Source of the DNA: Deinococcales bacterium
Lineage (GTDB): Bacteria > Deinococcota > Deinococci > Deinococcales > JAAFIG01
Length of the DNA: 64,000 nucleotides
NCBI GenBank assembly: GCA_013298595.1
Contig: JAAFIG010000015.1
Coordinates: 1-64,000 of the forward strand
Reading direction: 5' to 3'
The stretch's first letter is position 1. Every line of letters starts with the position of its first letter. Positions 25,595-34,096 of the stretch are shown piece after piece. Below the pieces are notes generated by a model. The model searched no databases. It worked only from the letters and a program-made list of their open reading frames with translations, and had not been told where the DNA came from. Position numbers and translations under genes: made by a program.

Positions 25595-26458
25595 ATGCTT
25601 GCTTCTCGCGTTACACTACCGACAATGACCTCAACTCCTGCTGCCTCGAGTACCCGCTCGCAATTTGTGAAAGCGGCTCGAGCTGTGTTGCAACCTTTGT
25701 ATGCTGTTTACGAAAAACGTCTTGAAGCAGCAGTACGTGCAGCAGCTATGCCTAAACACATTGGTTTGATTTTAGATGGTAATCGGCGTTTTGCTCGAGC
25801 ACTTGGTTTAGATGGTAAAGCGGGGTACGAATTTGGGGTGGATAAAGCCCATGAGGTACTGGGTTGGTGCTTAGAGCTTGGTATTCCTGCTGCAACAATC
25901 TGGGTGATGTCTACTGATAATTTTACAAAACGTGATGGCGAAGAAGTCAAACACCTAATGCACCTGTTTGAACGCGAAGCCCGAAATTTAGCCAAAGACC
26001 CACGGATTCATGGCAACCGTGTCAAGGTGCGTGCCATTGGCAGACACGATTTGTTTCCCGAAGTTGTGCTGGCGAGTTTACGTGACCTCGAGAGTGCCAC
26101 TGCCCATTACGATGGTATGAACCTGAACATTGCAGTGGGTTATGGTGGACGCGAAGAAATTGTGGATGCAGTTAAACAATTATTACTGAATAAGGCTAAA
26201 GCTGGCGAAACCTTAGAAAGTGTTGCAGCCAATCTCGAGCCTGAAGCCATTGGTCAGCATGTGTACACTGCTGATTTACCCGATCCCGATTTTATTATTC
26301 GTACCAGTGGTGAGATTCGCTTGGGTGGTTTTATGCTTTGGCAGAGCGCGTATAGCGAATATTATTTTTGTGAAGCCAACTGGCCCGATTTTCGTCGAAT
26401 CGATTTTTTACGGGCTTTACGGGCTTATCAAGCTCGAGATATGCGATTAGGTAAGTAG
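25595..26458 (+). CDS. uppS: Polyprenyl diphosphate synthase (cis-prenyltransferase, UppS family)
   Basis: 287 aa. Cis-prenyltransferase regions in order: KHIGLILDGNRRFARALGLD (catalytic Asp in LDGNRR), the hinge with TIWVMSTDNFTKRDGEEV, NLNIAVGYGGREEIVDAVKQ, and DFIIRTSGEIRLGGFMLWQS ending AYSEYYFCEANWPDF. It condenses isopentenyl diphosphate to the lipid carrier for cell-wall synthesis. The RTSGE(I)RLGGF variant and the extended N-terminus (about 50 residues) resemble the short-chain Z-prenyl enzymes of Actinobacteria and Deinococcota, so product length is uncertain. It converges on dgkA, a lipid kinase of the same carrier cycle. Confidence 0.92.
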   Translation: MLASRVTLPTMTSTPAASSTRSQFVKAARAVLQPLYAVYEKRLEAAVRAAAMPKHIGLILDGNRRFARALGLDGKAGYEFGVDKAHEVLGWCLELGIPAATIWVMSTDNFTKRDGEEVKHLMHLFEREARNLAKDPRIHGNRVKVRAIGRHDLFPEVVLASLRDLESATAHYDGMNLNIAVGYGGREEIVDAVKQLLLNKAKAGETLESVAANLEPEAIGQHVYTADLPDPDFIIRTSGEIRLGGFMLWQSAYSEYYFCEANWPDFRRIDFLRALRAYQARDMRLGK

Positions 26459-26462
26459 GCTT

Positions 26463-26852
26463 TTATCTCGAGAAGATTCTCAGAATTACAGGAATAAATA
26501 AACTTAAACCAATCAGTAAACTGGCTAAACTCGAGAGGAGTACTGCGCCAGCAGCTGTATCTTTAGCAATTTTGGCGAGTGGGTGATAGGTTGGCGATAC
26601 CAAATCCACAATGGCTTCTAAAGCTGTGTTCATCAGTTCTAAACTCATGACCAGCGCACAGCAAAAGACAATCGGGAAAAGCTGAATCTCGAGCAGAATT
26701 GCCAGAGGTATGACAATGCAACTGATTCTCACTTCGAGTCGGAAATTTCGTTCTGTGCGCCACGCGTAGCGCATGCCATTAACAGCATACAAAAAGTTTT
26801 TGATCCAATCGCGGTGTGGCGCATGACGCGGTGGGTCGGTGTTGGCTGGCAT
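26463..26852 (-). CDS. dgkA: Diacylglycerol/undecaprenol kinase
   Basis: 129 aa membrane kinase with the family motif [20 protein letters not shown] (E-x-x-N-T-A-x-E) and [20 protein letters not shown], plus three membrane helices. Such enzymes phosphorylate diacylglycerol or, in Gram-positives, undecaprenol. The neighbouring uppS (convergent, 4-bp gap) favours undecaprenol recycling. An N-terminal cytoplasmic segment ([20 protein letters not shown]) is typical. TATGCT sits 7 nt upstream of the ATG. Confidence 0.9.
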   Translation of the reverse strand: MPANTDPPRHAPHRDWIKNFLYAVNGMRYAWRTERNFRLEVRISCIVIPLAILLEIQLFPIVFCCALVMSLELMNTALEAIVDLVSPTYHPLAKIAKDTAAGAVLLSSLASLLIGLSLFIPVILRIFSR

Positions 26853-26859
26853 GGATTAC

Positions 26860-26865
26860 AGCATA
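26860..26865 (-). promoter_or_regulatory. Leaderless -10 box (TATGCT) for dgkA
   Basis: TATGCT on the minus strand, 7 nt before ATG 26852, within the 37-bp divergent gap to the aldo/keto reductase. Confidence 0.4.
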
Positions 26866-26878
26866 ATGCTTCTTGGGG

Positions 26879-26884
26879 TAAACT
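26879..26884 (+). promoter_or_regulatory. Leaderless -10 box (TAAACT) for the aldo/keto reductase
   Basis: TAAACT, 5 nt before ATG 26890; it decides that start over ATG 26839, which would overlap dgkA. Confidence 0.5.
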
Positions 26885-26889
26885 GCTTC

Positions 26890-27909
26890 ATGACAAATTA
26901 CAGACAGGTCGGTAAGTCGGGTTTACGGGTTTTTCCTTTGGGCTTAGGCACCATGCAGTTTGGTTGGACTGCCGACGAAGCACGTTCTATCGAAATTATG
27001 GATGCGTATTATGCAGCAGGTGGGAATTTTATTGATACCGCCGATATTTACAGTTCTTGGGCAGCCAATAACGCTGGTGGCGTGAGTGAAGAAATCATTG
27101 GGCGTTGGGTGAAAGCTCGAGGTAACCGAGCCGATTTGGTGATTGCCACCAAAGTTCGTGGTGCAATGGGGCAAAATTTCTCGGAAGGACGCAATACCAT
27201 TAAACAACGTGAAGGTCTCTCGAGAGGCTGGATTATCAAAGCTTGTGAAGATAGTTTAAAGCGTTTGCAAACAGATTATATTGATTTGTACCAAGTGCAT
27301 TGGGTGGATGCAGCAACCCCAATCGAAGAAACTTTATCGGCACTTTCAGATTTGGTGAAAAAAGGCTATGTACGCTATATCGGTTGTAGCAATTTTGCCG
27401 CTTGGCGTTTAATGCAGTCTCTGTGGGCTTCGGACAAACACGGTTTCGAGAAATTTGTCAGTATTCAACCCGAATACAGTCTTGTCCAACCAACCAGAGC
27501 CAATTTTGAACGCGAACTTGCCAAAGTCTGCCTCGAATATGGTGTTGGTGTTGTGCCTTACAGCCCATTAGCTGGTGGCTTCTTAACAGGCAAGTACCGC
27601 CGTGGGCAGCCATTACCCGATAGTGTTCGCGCTGGTGGTATTGGCAGCAGCCGTATGAACGACCAGAACATGGACACCATCGAAAAAATAATTGAAATCG
27701 CAGCCGCTAAAAACTGCACCCCAACCCAAGTCAGTTTGGCATGGTTACTGGCACAACCTTTTATGACCGCACCGATTATTGGTGCAAACAACACCAAACA
27801 ACTCGAGGATTCGATGGGTGTTGTCAATGTCAGTCTAAGCCCTGACGAAATTACTGCGATCAGTACAGTTTCAGATTGGACTCGAGCCAGAACTGAACTC
27901 GAGAATTAA
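26890..27909 (+). CDS. Aldo/keto reductase
   Basis: 339 aa NADPH-dependent oxidoreductase of the AKR (voltage-gated K+ channel beta-subunit-like) group. Catalytic tetrad positions are visible: [20 protein letters not shown] (Asp, Tyr), [11 protein letters not shown] (Lys) and [20 protein letters not shown] (His). Cofactor-binding region: [19 protein letters not shown] and [22 protein letters not shown] barrel, cytoplasmic. Start ATG 26890 gives the typical [20 protein letters not shown] opening. The substrate is probably an aldehyde or sugar and is unspecified. Confidence 0.93.
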   Translation: MTNYRQVGKSGLRVFPLGLGTMQFGWTADEARSIEIMDAYYAAGGNFIDTADIYSSWAANNAGGVSEEIIGRWVKARGNRADLVIATKVRGAMGQNFSEGRNTIKQREGLSRGWIIKACEDSLKRLQTDYIDLYQVHWVDAATPIEETLSALSDLVKKGYVRYIGCSNFAAWRLMQSLWASDKHGFEKFVSIQPEYSLVQPTRANFERELAKVCLEYGVGVVPYSPLAGGFLTGKYRRGQPLPDSVRAGGIGSSRMNDQNMDTIEKIIEIAAAKNCTPTQVSLAWLLAQPFMTAPIIGANNTKQLEDSMGVVNVSLSPDEITAISTVSDWTRARTELEN

Positions 27910-27946
27910 AAGATGAAAGCAAAAGTCAAGAGCGGATAGGTTCTGC

Positions 27947-28333
27947 TTAGGGTAAAAATACTCGGTAGATGTAACCTAATACAGCGGCAAAGCACCAACC
28001 GTTAGCTGTGACCATGCCCCACGGAACTCGAGGCGGGTCTCGTAAGACTTTCCACCAAAAACCGTTGGGCAGTAAGCCTCTGGCGTATGCAACACCGCCG
28101 CCAACGTAAACAAGGGTGTATTCGATGACAAATCGTAAGCCAAGTTTGCCACCGCCCGATAAGAAACCAGCGACGGTAGCGGCAATCCAGACAATATGGG
28201 TGATGGTTAACAGCATGTAAAACGAGCTTGGCAAATCGGTTTTCTTCTGTCTCACACAAATAAAAGCCCAAATACATTGGGCTGCAAAACCAAGCAAAAT
28301 TAGTCCAGATAAACCAAAGTACAAAGTTGACAT
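27947..28333 (-). CDS. Integral membrane protein, unknown function
   Basis: 128 aa with four predicted membrane segments: LYFGLSGLILLGFAAQCIWA, FYMLLTITHIVWIAATVAGF, FVIEYTLVYVGGGVAYARGL and GMVTANGWCFAAVLGYIYRV. No recognised domain. It lies convergent to the aldo/keto reductase and divergent from the MshEN gene. Confidence 0.65.
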   Translation of the reverse strand: MSTLYFGLSGLILLGFAAQCIWAFICVRQKKTDLPSSFYMLLTITHIVWIAATVAGFLSGGGKLGLRFVIEYTLVYVGGGVAYARGLLPNGFWWKVLRDPPRVPWGMVTANGWCFAAVLGYIYRVFLP

Positions 28334-28388
28334 ACTTCATTATTCAGGAGAGATGCTAAAAACTCGAGGGACGAATAGCAGAACATCG

Positions 28389-28394
28389 TATACT
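28389..28394 (+). promoter_or_regulatory. Leaderless -10 box (TATACT) for the MshEN protein
   Basis: TATACT, 6 nt before ATG 28401; it fixes the start downstream of the open-frame start at 28353. Confidence 0.6.
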
Positions 28395-28400
28395 AGAGAT

Positions 28401-29960
28401 ATGGGTCAACTCTCGAGCGCGGATCAGCAACTGGCAACGCTTCTAGTGCAATACGATGTGATGAGCGAATCGGCTTTGCAACGGGTTTTAGAACAACACG
28501 CCTTAATTGGTGGGCGTTTTGCTGATTACCTCATAGACACCAATGTGGTTCCAGAAGCGCGTTTGCTGCGTTTACTCGAGCAGTACGAAGGTTTAGGTTT
28601 GGTGAATTTTAAAACCCTCGAGTATATAGACCCTGTTATTACACAAATTATTCCTGCTAGTTTGGCACAATCGCAGATGGCTGTGCCGTTTCGTGTGGAT
28701 GGTCAGCGTTTATATGTGGCTTTTTTGGATGTCCCTGATATAGATGCACTGGCTTCAATGAAAGGCTTTGCCGATTACCAAATTCTGATTTACCTTGCCC
28801 CTCGAGATGTGATGCGTTGGGCTGTGGCACGGCATTACCCAGAATTGGGTTTGATAGCAGCCGACCCTAAAACCTTGACGGATCCTTTTGAGAACCGCAT
28901 TGGGAATCGTTTAATTGCCCAAGGTGTGCTGACCCCAGAGCAACTCGAGGATGCTTTACTCGAGCGCACCCCAGGTAAAGCGGGTCGTACAGGCGAAGTG
29001 TTGTTACGGCTTGGGTATATCACCGAAGCTGATTTGTACCGTGCTTTGGCAGCGCAGAATAATTTACCTTTTGTGGCAATTCCTGAGGAATGGAAAATTC
29101 CTGAAGATGTGGCTTTGTTACTCAGTCGGGTTGAAGCTGAACGCTGGCAAGTTGTGCCAATGCTATCTGATGACACCAGTGTGACTTTAGTAACCACCGA
29201 ACCAAAAATCTTCACCGAACTACAACCTTTATTTGCTCGAGGTATCAAATTAATGATGTGTACCCCGACGCAATTAAAAATTCTCATCCAACAACTCGAG
29301 ACAATCAACGAACCACTTTTGCAAAATTTATTACAACAAGGTGTGCTGAATTTCGAGCAGCGCAACGAAGTGCTTTCGTTATCCAGACGCGGACGTGGCA
29401 CCATCGAAGAAGTGCTGGTGCAACAAGGTTTTGTTTCGGGTTCAGATATTTCCGAAACCACACAACAAATCGAAACCAATGCCAGCAACCAAGACCCTGA
29501 GCCAACCACCTTCTCTGAACGCTTAGCTCGAGGACTTGCTGAGCAACTTGGTTATGCGTTTGTTAACCCCATTACCGACCCACCAGATCTGAGTTTAGTT
29601 AAACTGATTCCAGAAAAAGTCATGCGGCAATACTCGTTATTCCCTAATCGCCGTGAAACCGATGGTATCAGTGTCCTGATGACCGACCCTCGTAATTTCT
29701 TTGCCCTCGACGACTTACAATTGCTACTCGGGCAACGCATTCGCCCAGTGGTGGCGGATCGTCTCGAGATTGAACGCTTAATAGATCAACAATTCCGTCC
29801 TACACCTGTTACCCCAGAACCCAAACCCGAAGTACAAGTCCAGAAAATTAGCGAAGAAGCGGCTGCTGAACCTGCCGAAGTTGCGTTGCTACGTCAATTG
29901 ATCAGAGAAGAACTCGAGACATTCCGCTTGCAGTTACTACATGAGTTAAAAGCTAATTAA
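28401..29960 (+). CDS. Multi-MshEN (GspE/PilB N-terminal) domain protein without ATPase
   Basis: 519 aa. Three GspE-II N-terminal (MshEN) units can be read: residues about 8-145 (DYLIDTNVVPEARLLRLLEQ then GLGLVNFKTLEYIDP), 165-300 (GEVLLRLGYITEADLYRALA then AQNNLPFVAIP) and 375-475 (LARGLAEQLGYAFVNPITDP). Each has the LxxQGLIxxxxLxxALxxQ-like helix pair and the Pxxxxxx(V/L)P strand. There is no Walker A or B, so it is not an assembly ATPase. MshEN domains bind cyclic di-GMP in some members. Proteins of this shape are common in Deinococcota. It probably regulates type IV pili or secretion, or acts as a c-di-GMP reader. Confidence 0.82.
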   Translation: MGQLSSADQQLATLLVQYDVMSESALQRVLEQHALIGGRFADYLIDTNVVPEARLLRLLEQYEGLGLVNFKTLEYIDPVITQIIPASLAQSQMAVPFRVDGQRLYVAFLDVPDIDALASMKGFADYQILIYLAPRDVMRWAVARHYPELGLIAADPKTLTDPFENRIGNRLIAQGVLTPEQLEDALLERTPGKAGRTGEVLLRLGYITEADLYRALAAQNNLPFVAIPEEWKIPEDVALLLSRVEAERWQVVPMLSDDTSVTLVTTEPKIFTELQPLFARGIKLMMCTPTQLKILIQQLETINEPLLQNLLQQGVLNFEQRNEVLSLSRRGRGTIEEVLVQQGFVSGSDISETTQQIETNASNQDPEPTTFSERLARGLAEQLGYAFVNPITDPPDLSLVKLIPEKVMRQYSLFPNRRETDGISVLMTDPRNFFALDDLQLLLGQRIRPVVADRLEIERLIDQQFRPTPVTPEPKPEVQVQKISEEAAAEPAEVALLRQLIREELETFRLQLLHELKAN

Positions 29961-30092
29961 AGCCACACCTCAGAGGTAGAATCGCTCGCTTTTGCGAATT
30001 TATCTCGAGCCGCACAATTGTTTTTGTTCTCCAGTAGCTTCGTGTCTCTGGGTTATGCCATTTCGCTCATGCCCGAATATAGCAAAGCACGG

Positions 30093-30098
30093 TACACT
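30093..30098 (+). promoter_or_regulatory. Leaderless -10 box (TACACT) for uraH
   Basis: TACACT, 7 nt before ATG 30106. Confidence 0.5.
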
Positions 30099-30105
30099 GC
30101 TGAGC

Positions 30106-30453
30106 ATGGGTAAACTCACCACGCATGTCTTAGATACCACGCATGGCAAACCAGCTGTTGGTCTCGAGATTCGCTTGTATCATTTTCCAAGTCGTGAACT
30201 GATTAAAACTGTTTTAACCAACGCCGACGGTCGAGTGGATGCACCTCTGCTCGAGGGAACACATCTTGAAACCAAGCAATACGAACTCGAGTTTTGTGTG
30301 GCTGAGTATTTCAAAAAAATGGGTTTAACTTTACCTGAACCTCATTTTCTCGAGGTTGTACCTGTGCGTTTTGGCATTGCCGATGCAACTGCCCATTATC
30401 ATGTGCCCTTGCTGGTCTCCCCTTTTGCTTATAGCACCTATCGGGGATCATAA
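30106..30453 (+). CDS. uraH: 5-hydroxyisourate hydrolase (transthyretin-like)
   Basis: 115 aa. The transthyretin-fold enzyme hydrolyses 5-hydroxyisourate in urate breakdown. Signatures: KLTTHVLDTTHGKPAVGLEI at the N-terminus (catalytic His in THVLD), NADGRVDAPLL, and the C-terminal tetrapeptide YRGS preceded by HYHVPLLVSPFAYST. The frame is open from 29992, but ATG 30106 with a TACACT box gives the exact family start. The M20 amidohydrolase follows 34 bp downstream, so the two probably form a ureide-catabolism operon. Confidence 0.93.
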   Translation: MGKLTTHVLDTTHGKPAVGLEIRLYHFPSRELIKTVLTNADGRVDAPLLEGTHLETKQYELEFCVAEYFKKMGLTLPEPHFLEVVPVRFGIADATAHYHVPLLVSPFAYSTYRGS

Positions 30454-30487
30454 AATAAGCCCTTACCTTCATCTTTTTTAGGTCTCT

Positions 30488-31744
30488 ATGCCACTTGATG
30501 CCACTACTTTAACCACTTTGACTTCCGAAGCCTTACAACGTTGCGATGATTTAGCTGCCCTGACCGAAGAACCTGGGCGTATCACTCGTACTTTTCTATC
30601 CTATCCAATGAAAGAAGTGCATACGCTGCTTTCGATGTGGATGCGTGAAGCTGGTCTGACTGTTCGTGTGGATGCGGCTGGCAACATTATTGGGCGGCTC
30701 GAGGGCACACAGGATACTCGAGCTTTGGTGATTGCTTCGCATGTGGATACTGTGCCTAATGCTGGTAAATTCGATGGTGTTTTAGGTGTGATGCTAGGCA
30801 TTGCTTTGGCTCGAGGTTTGCAGATCAGTGGACAAAAATTACCCTTTGCGCTCGAGATCATGGCATTTTCTGAGGAAGAAGGTGTACGTTTTGCTTTGCC
30901 ATTTATTGGTTCAAAAGCTGTGGTTGGATCTTTAACCTCGGAAATGCTCGAGAAACGTGATGCAAACGGCGTAAGTGTTGCCGAAGCAATTCAGCATTTT
31001 GGCTTGAACCCATTCGATATGGTCAACGCCAAGCACAAGGCTTTACTTGGTTACTTAGAACTGCATATCGAACAAGGTCCAGTGCTCGAGTCTAAAAATT
31101 TAGCTTTGGGTGTGGTACAAGGCATTGCTGGGCAGACTCGAGCCAGTTTGACCTTAACAGGTAAAGCCAATCATGCGGGCACAACTCCTATGAATCTACG
31201 AAAAGATGCTTTGGTGGCAGCCGCTCAGGTGATTCTCGAGGTGGAACGCTTTGCTAAGAGTTTACCTAATTTGGTTGCCACGGTTGGCATGATCGAAGTC
31301 ACGCCTGGAGCTGGTAATGTCATACCAGAAACCGCCACCCTCAGTTTAGATGTGCGCCATTTAGATAATGCTACACGCAAACGAGCTGTCGCAGAAATTC
31401 TGGATTTTGCTTGGCAAATCGCTCGTAAACGCGATTTAGCTTTCAAGCATGAAATTAAACTCGAGCAAAACGCCAGTTTATGTGATGAAATGCTAATCGG
31501 ATTTTTAGGCGATGCACTCGAAGATTCAGGGCGGAAACGTTTTGAATTACCCAGTGGGGCAGGGCATGATGCAATGATTTTTGCTGATGTAACCCGTACT
31601 GCGATGCTGTTTATTCGTTCACCTGGTGGTATTTCGCATCACCCAAGCGAGAGTGTTTCGGTTGGTGATACTCGAGCAGCCTTAGAAGTGGCTTATTTGT
31701 TCCTTGAGAAAATTGCGTCTGCGCCTGCAATTATCTGGCAGTGA
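30488..31744 (+). CDS. M20-family amidohydrolase (allantoate/ureide or N-carbamoyl type)
   Basis: 418 aa binuclear zinc hydrolase. Metal ligands in order: LVIASHVDTVPNAGKFDGVL (His, Asp), FSEEEGVRF (Glu-Glu), LGYLELHIEQGPVLESKNL (His), and the C-terminal SHHPSESVS (His). GKANHAGTTPMNLRKDALVA is the dimerisation-domain signature of allantoate amidohydrolase and L-carbamoylase enzymes. Following uraH, an allantoate amidohydrolase role is likely. Carbamoyl-amino-acid hydrolase or ureidoglycolate types cannot be excluded. Confidence 0.9.
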   Translation: MPLDATTLTTLTSEALQRCDDLAALTEEPGRITRTFLSYPMKEVHTLLSMWMREAGLTVRVDAAGNIIGRLEGTQDTRALVIASHVDTVPNAGKFDGVLGVMLGIALARGLQISGQKLPFALEIMAFSEEEGVRFALPFIGSKAVVGSLTSEMLEKRDANGVSVAEAIQHFGLNPFDMVNAKHKALLGYLELHIEQGPVLESKNLALGVVQGIAGQTRASLTLTGKANHAGTTPMNLRKDALVAAAQVILEVERFAKSLPNLVATVGMIEVTPGAGNVIPETATLSLDVRHLDNATRKRAVAEILDFAWQIARKRDLAFKHEIKLEQNASLCDEMLIGFLGDALEDSGRKRFELPSGAGHDAMIFADVTRTAMLFIRSPGGISHHPSESVSVGDTRAALEVAYLFLEKIASAPAIIWQ

Positions 31745-31750
31745 TTGCAA

Positions 31751-31756
31751 TACACT
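31751..31756 (+). promoter_or_regulatory. Leaderless -10 box (TACACT)
   Basis: TACACT, 6 nt before ATG 31763. Confidence 0.5.
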
Positions 31757-31762
31757 CGAGTT

Positions 31763-32173
31763 ATGCCTCTTGTGATTGCTGCTCGGTTGCGGGTTCGTGC
31801 CCCAGAATTCATGCCTGTATTTGGTACACATGCCACGCAAAGTATCGAACAAGTCAAAACCGCTGCTGGCTGTTTAGCAACCAATTTTTTGCAAGATAAT
31901 AACCTGACTTTTTGGAATTGCAGCATCTGGAAATCCGAAACGGCTATGCAAGCTTACATGCGTTCAGGCGCACACAAAGCTGCTATGCCAGACCTTGCCG
32001 AAACGTGCTGCGAAGCGGTTATGGCACGTTGGGAGCAAGCCGATGCCAGCATACCCAGTTGGCTCGAGGTACACGAAAAAATAGTGCAAACAGGTAAAGG
32101 TTCAAAACTGAATTATCCGAGCTTAGCTCAAGAAACTCGAGATTTTCCACTACCTCGAGTACTCACCAAGTAA
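31763..32173 (+). CDS. Small DUF3291-like / dimeric alpha-beta barrel protein
   Basis: 136 aa. MPLVIAARLRVRAPEFMPVF, then FLQDNNLTFWNCSIWKSETA and MQAYMRSGAHKAAMPDLAET read like the monooxygenase-like alpha-beta barrel fold, where W-x-x-x-x-A-M-x-x-(F/Y) and a His before the end are common. No catalytic residue can be named. Its 3' end overlaps the 3' end of the sirtuin gene by 24 bp on the opposite strand. Assignment is by fold pattern only. Confidence 0.65.
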   Translation: MPLVIAARLRVRAPEFMPVFGTHATQSIEQVKTAAGCLATNFLQDNNLTFWNCSIWKSETAMQAYMRSGAHKAAMPDLAETCCEAVMARWEQADASIPSWLEVHEKIVQTGKGSKLNYPSLAQETRDFPLPRVLTK

Positions 32174-32875
32174 AGCGCCTAAGCCTTTAATCGCACTGCT
32201 CGAGACTCGTAGATCGGCGTACTTAGATAGCGGTGTGACTTCTGGGTTGACTTCAATCAGTAACGCGCCACTTTCTTTGGCAATACGTCCAAGACTGGCA
32301 GCTGGTTCAACAAGACTGCTAGTCCCAATGACCAGCGCAACCTCGCATTGTTCAAAGGTTTTCCAAGCTTGTTCAAGAATGGCTCGAGGCAGTAATTCAC
32401 CAAACCAAACAACATTTGGACGCATTCTCGAAGCACATTTTTGGCAGATTGGTGGTGGGACAAAATCTGGGCTTAAAGCTTGAACATGACTGCATTTTTC
32501 ACAACGTGCCGTGGTGATATTGCCATGTAACTCGAGCACATTTTGACTACCTGCCCGTTGATGTAATTGGTCTACATTTTGTGTCACCACAGTTAAAGCT
32601 GTGCGTTGCTCGAGAGCAGCTAAGGCAGTATGCGCTGCATTAGGTTGCGCTGTCTGGCAGGTGATAAAGCGCTCGGCATACCATTGCCAAACCAGTTCAG
32701 CATTTTTTTCATACGCTACAGGGCTTGCCAATTCATGTGGGCTAAACCGCGCCCAGTAGCCCGTTTGAGCATCACGAAAAGTTGGAATACCACTCTCAGC
32801 ACTGATACCAGCCCCTGTGAGAACAGCCACTCGAGCAGCGGTATTGATTTTATTTTTTGCAATCTCGAGATTCAT
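32150..32875 (-). CDS. cobB: Sirtuin, NAD-dependent protein deacylase
   Basis: 241 aa. Rossmann NAD-binding motif VLTGAGISAESGIPTFRDAQ with GxGxS..GIPTFR, catalytic His in TVVTQNVDQLHQRAGS, then ELHGNITTARCEKCSH and ICQKCASRMRPNVVWFGELL (four zinc-binding Cys), and VIGTSSLVEPAASL. It removes acyl groups from lysines of cytoplasmic proteins. Substrate preference cannot be read directly. The start ATG 32875 sits 7 nt after TATATT, preferred over 32911. Confidence 0.93.
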   Translation of the reverse strand: MNLEIAKNKINTAARVAVLTGAGISAESGIPTFRDAQTGYWARFSPHELASPVAYEKNAELVWQWYAERFITCQTAQPNAAHTALAALEQRTALTVVTQNVDQLHQRAGSQNVLELHGNITTARCEKCSHVQALSPDFVPPPICQKCASRMRPNVVWFGELLPRAILEQAWKTFEQCEVALVIGTSSLVEPAASLGRIAKESGALLIEVNPEVTPLSKYADLRVSSSAIKGLGALLGEYSR

Positions 32876-32882
32876 GACAAGC

Positions 32883-32888
32883 AATATA
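32883..32888 (-). promoter_or_regulatory. Leaderless -10 box (TATATT) for the sirtuin
   Basis: TATATT on the minus strand, 7 nt before ATG 32875. Confidence 0.45.
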
Positions 32889-32946
32889 CGGTGTCCACAA
32901 GAAAATGCCATGCGTCAAACGACTTAAGTCATTTCATTTTGATTTT

Positions 32947-33020
32947 GGGGCAGGGCGAACACAAGGTTCGCCCCTGCAAGAACGATGTTTTTCGTAGGGG
33001 AGGGGCTTGTCCCCTCCCAT
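32947..33020. repeat. Two hairpin repeats with ACAAG / CTTGT loops
   Basis: GGGCGAAC-ACAAG-GTTCGCCC (32953-32973) and GGGAGGGG-CTTGT-CCCCTCCC (32998-33018) lie in opposite orientation, the second led by TTCGTAGG. They sit in the 312-bp gap between the sirtuin and dehalogenase genes, where I see no gene. Confidence 0.75.
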
Positions 33021-33174
33021 GTGAGATTGAATTTGGTGACTTTCGCCCGAGGTCTAGTATCTTAATAACTGCATTACACGATTCCACCAAAAGCGCAAAG
33101 CTTTGGAATTCCGTGTGAAATACATCATCCTAACTCCCTAGTTTTTGTTTACATTATCCTAAGCCTTATTCTGT

Positions 33175-33180
33175 TAGCAT
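33175..33180 (+). promoter_or_regulatory. Leaderless -10 box (TAGCAT) for the haloalkane dehalogenase
   Basis: TAGCAT, 7 nt before ATG 33188. Confidence 0.45.
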
Positions 33181-33187
33181 TTTAGGT

Positions 33188-34096
33188 ATGAATAGCAAAC
33201 GCACACCCGATGAGGCATTTGAGAACCTCAGCAATTATGCTTTTGCACCACATTATCTCGAGGATTTATCAGGGTTTACGGGTTTGCGTTTACATTATCT
33301 CGATGAAGGCGAACGCCATGCTCGGCAAACTTTTTTATGTCTGCACGGGCAACCAACTTGGAGTTATTTGTATCGCAAAATGATTCCTGTTTTCTCGAGT
33401 GCAGGGCATCGTGTGATTGCTCCAGATTTATTTGGTTTTGGGCGTTCTGATAAACCTGTTGCAGAAAGTGATTACACCTTTGATTTTCATCGGCAATCTT
33501 TGCTGCGTTTGATCGAAAAACTGGATTTACAAAACATCACTTTGGTTTGCCAAGATTGGGGTGGTTTACTTGGGCTAACCATTCCAATGTCCATGCCAGA
33601 ACGCTTCTCGAGATTATTAGTCATGAACACCACTCTTGCCGTTGGTAAAGCCCCAACCATCGCCAGTGGCTTAGCTTTTCAAGCATGGCGAACCTTTAAT
33701 AAACTCAACCCCGATTTAGCCATTAGTAAATTGGTTCGTGGTAGCGAACCGTATATCAGTTTAGAAGAAGCCAAAGGCTACGATGCACCATTTCCTGACC
33801 AGAGTTACAAAGCGGGTGTACGAATATTCCCAGAACTTGTTCCAAGTCGTCCAGATGCACCCGAAGCAGCACTGGCTCGAGCTGCTAAGCAATGGTGGGC
33901 AAATGAATGGACAGGGCAGAGTTTTATGGCAGTTGGAATGAAAGATTTGATTCTCGGTGCAGCAGTGATGCAAGATTTACGTAAAACTATTCGCAATTGC
34001 CCTACACCACTCGAGATTCGCCAAGCAGGGCATTTTGTTCAAGAATCAGGCAAAGAAATTGCTTTAGCTGCCTTACAAGCATTTGCCCAGATTTAA
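33188..34096 (+). CDS. Haloalkane dehalogenase (alpha/beta hydrolase)
   Basis: 302 aa, hydrolysing carbon-halogen bonds of alkyl halides. LCLHGQPTWSYLYRKMIPVF supplies the oxyanion HGQPTWSYLY box; LVCQDWGGLLGLTIP has the Asp nucleophile. The catalytic His is in QAGHFVQESGKE and the acid probably lies in the MKDLILG segment (Asp). This arrangement matches DhlA/HLD-I dehalogenases. Epoxide hydrolases share the fold but lack this Gln-Asp-Trp-Gly pattern. Its 3' end overlaps the ABC permease gene by 4 bp, convergently. Confidence 0.88.
   Translation: MNSKRTPDEAFENLSNYAFAPHYLEDLSGFTGLRLHYLDEGERHARQTFLCLHGQPTWSYLYRKMIPVFSSAGHRVIAPDLFGFGRSDKPVAESDYTFDFHRQSLLRLIEKLDLQNITLVCQDWGGLLGLTIPMSMPERFSRLLVMNTTLAVGKAPTIASGLAFQAWRTFNKLNPDLAISKLVRGSEPYISLEEAKGYDAPFPDQSYKAGVRIFPELVPSRPDAPEAALARAAKQWWANEWTGQSFMAVGMKDLILGAAVMQDLRKTIRNCPTPLEIRQAGHFVQESGKEIALAALQAFAQI

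Noticed and set aside
28835-29509. Minus-strand frame of 224 codons opposite the MshEN gene
   Set aside because: Ser/Thr/Cys-rich shadow with no start signal, while the plus-strand protein has repeated domains.
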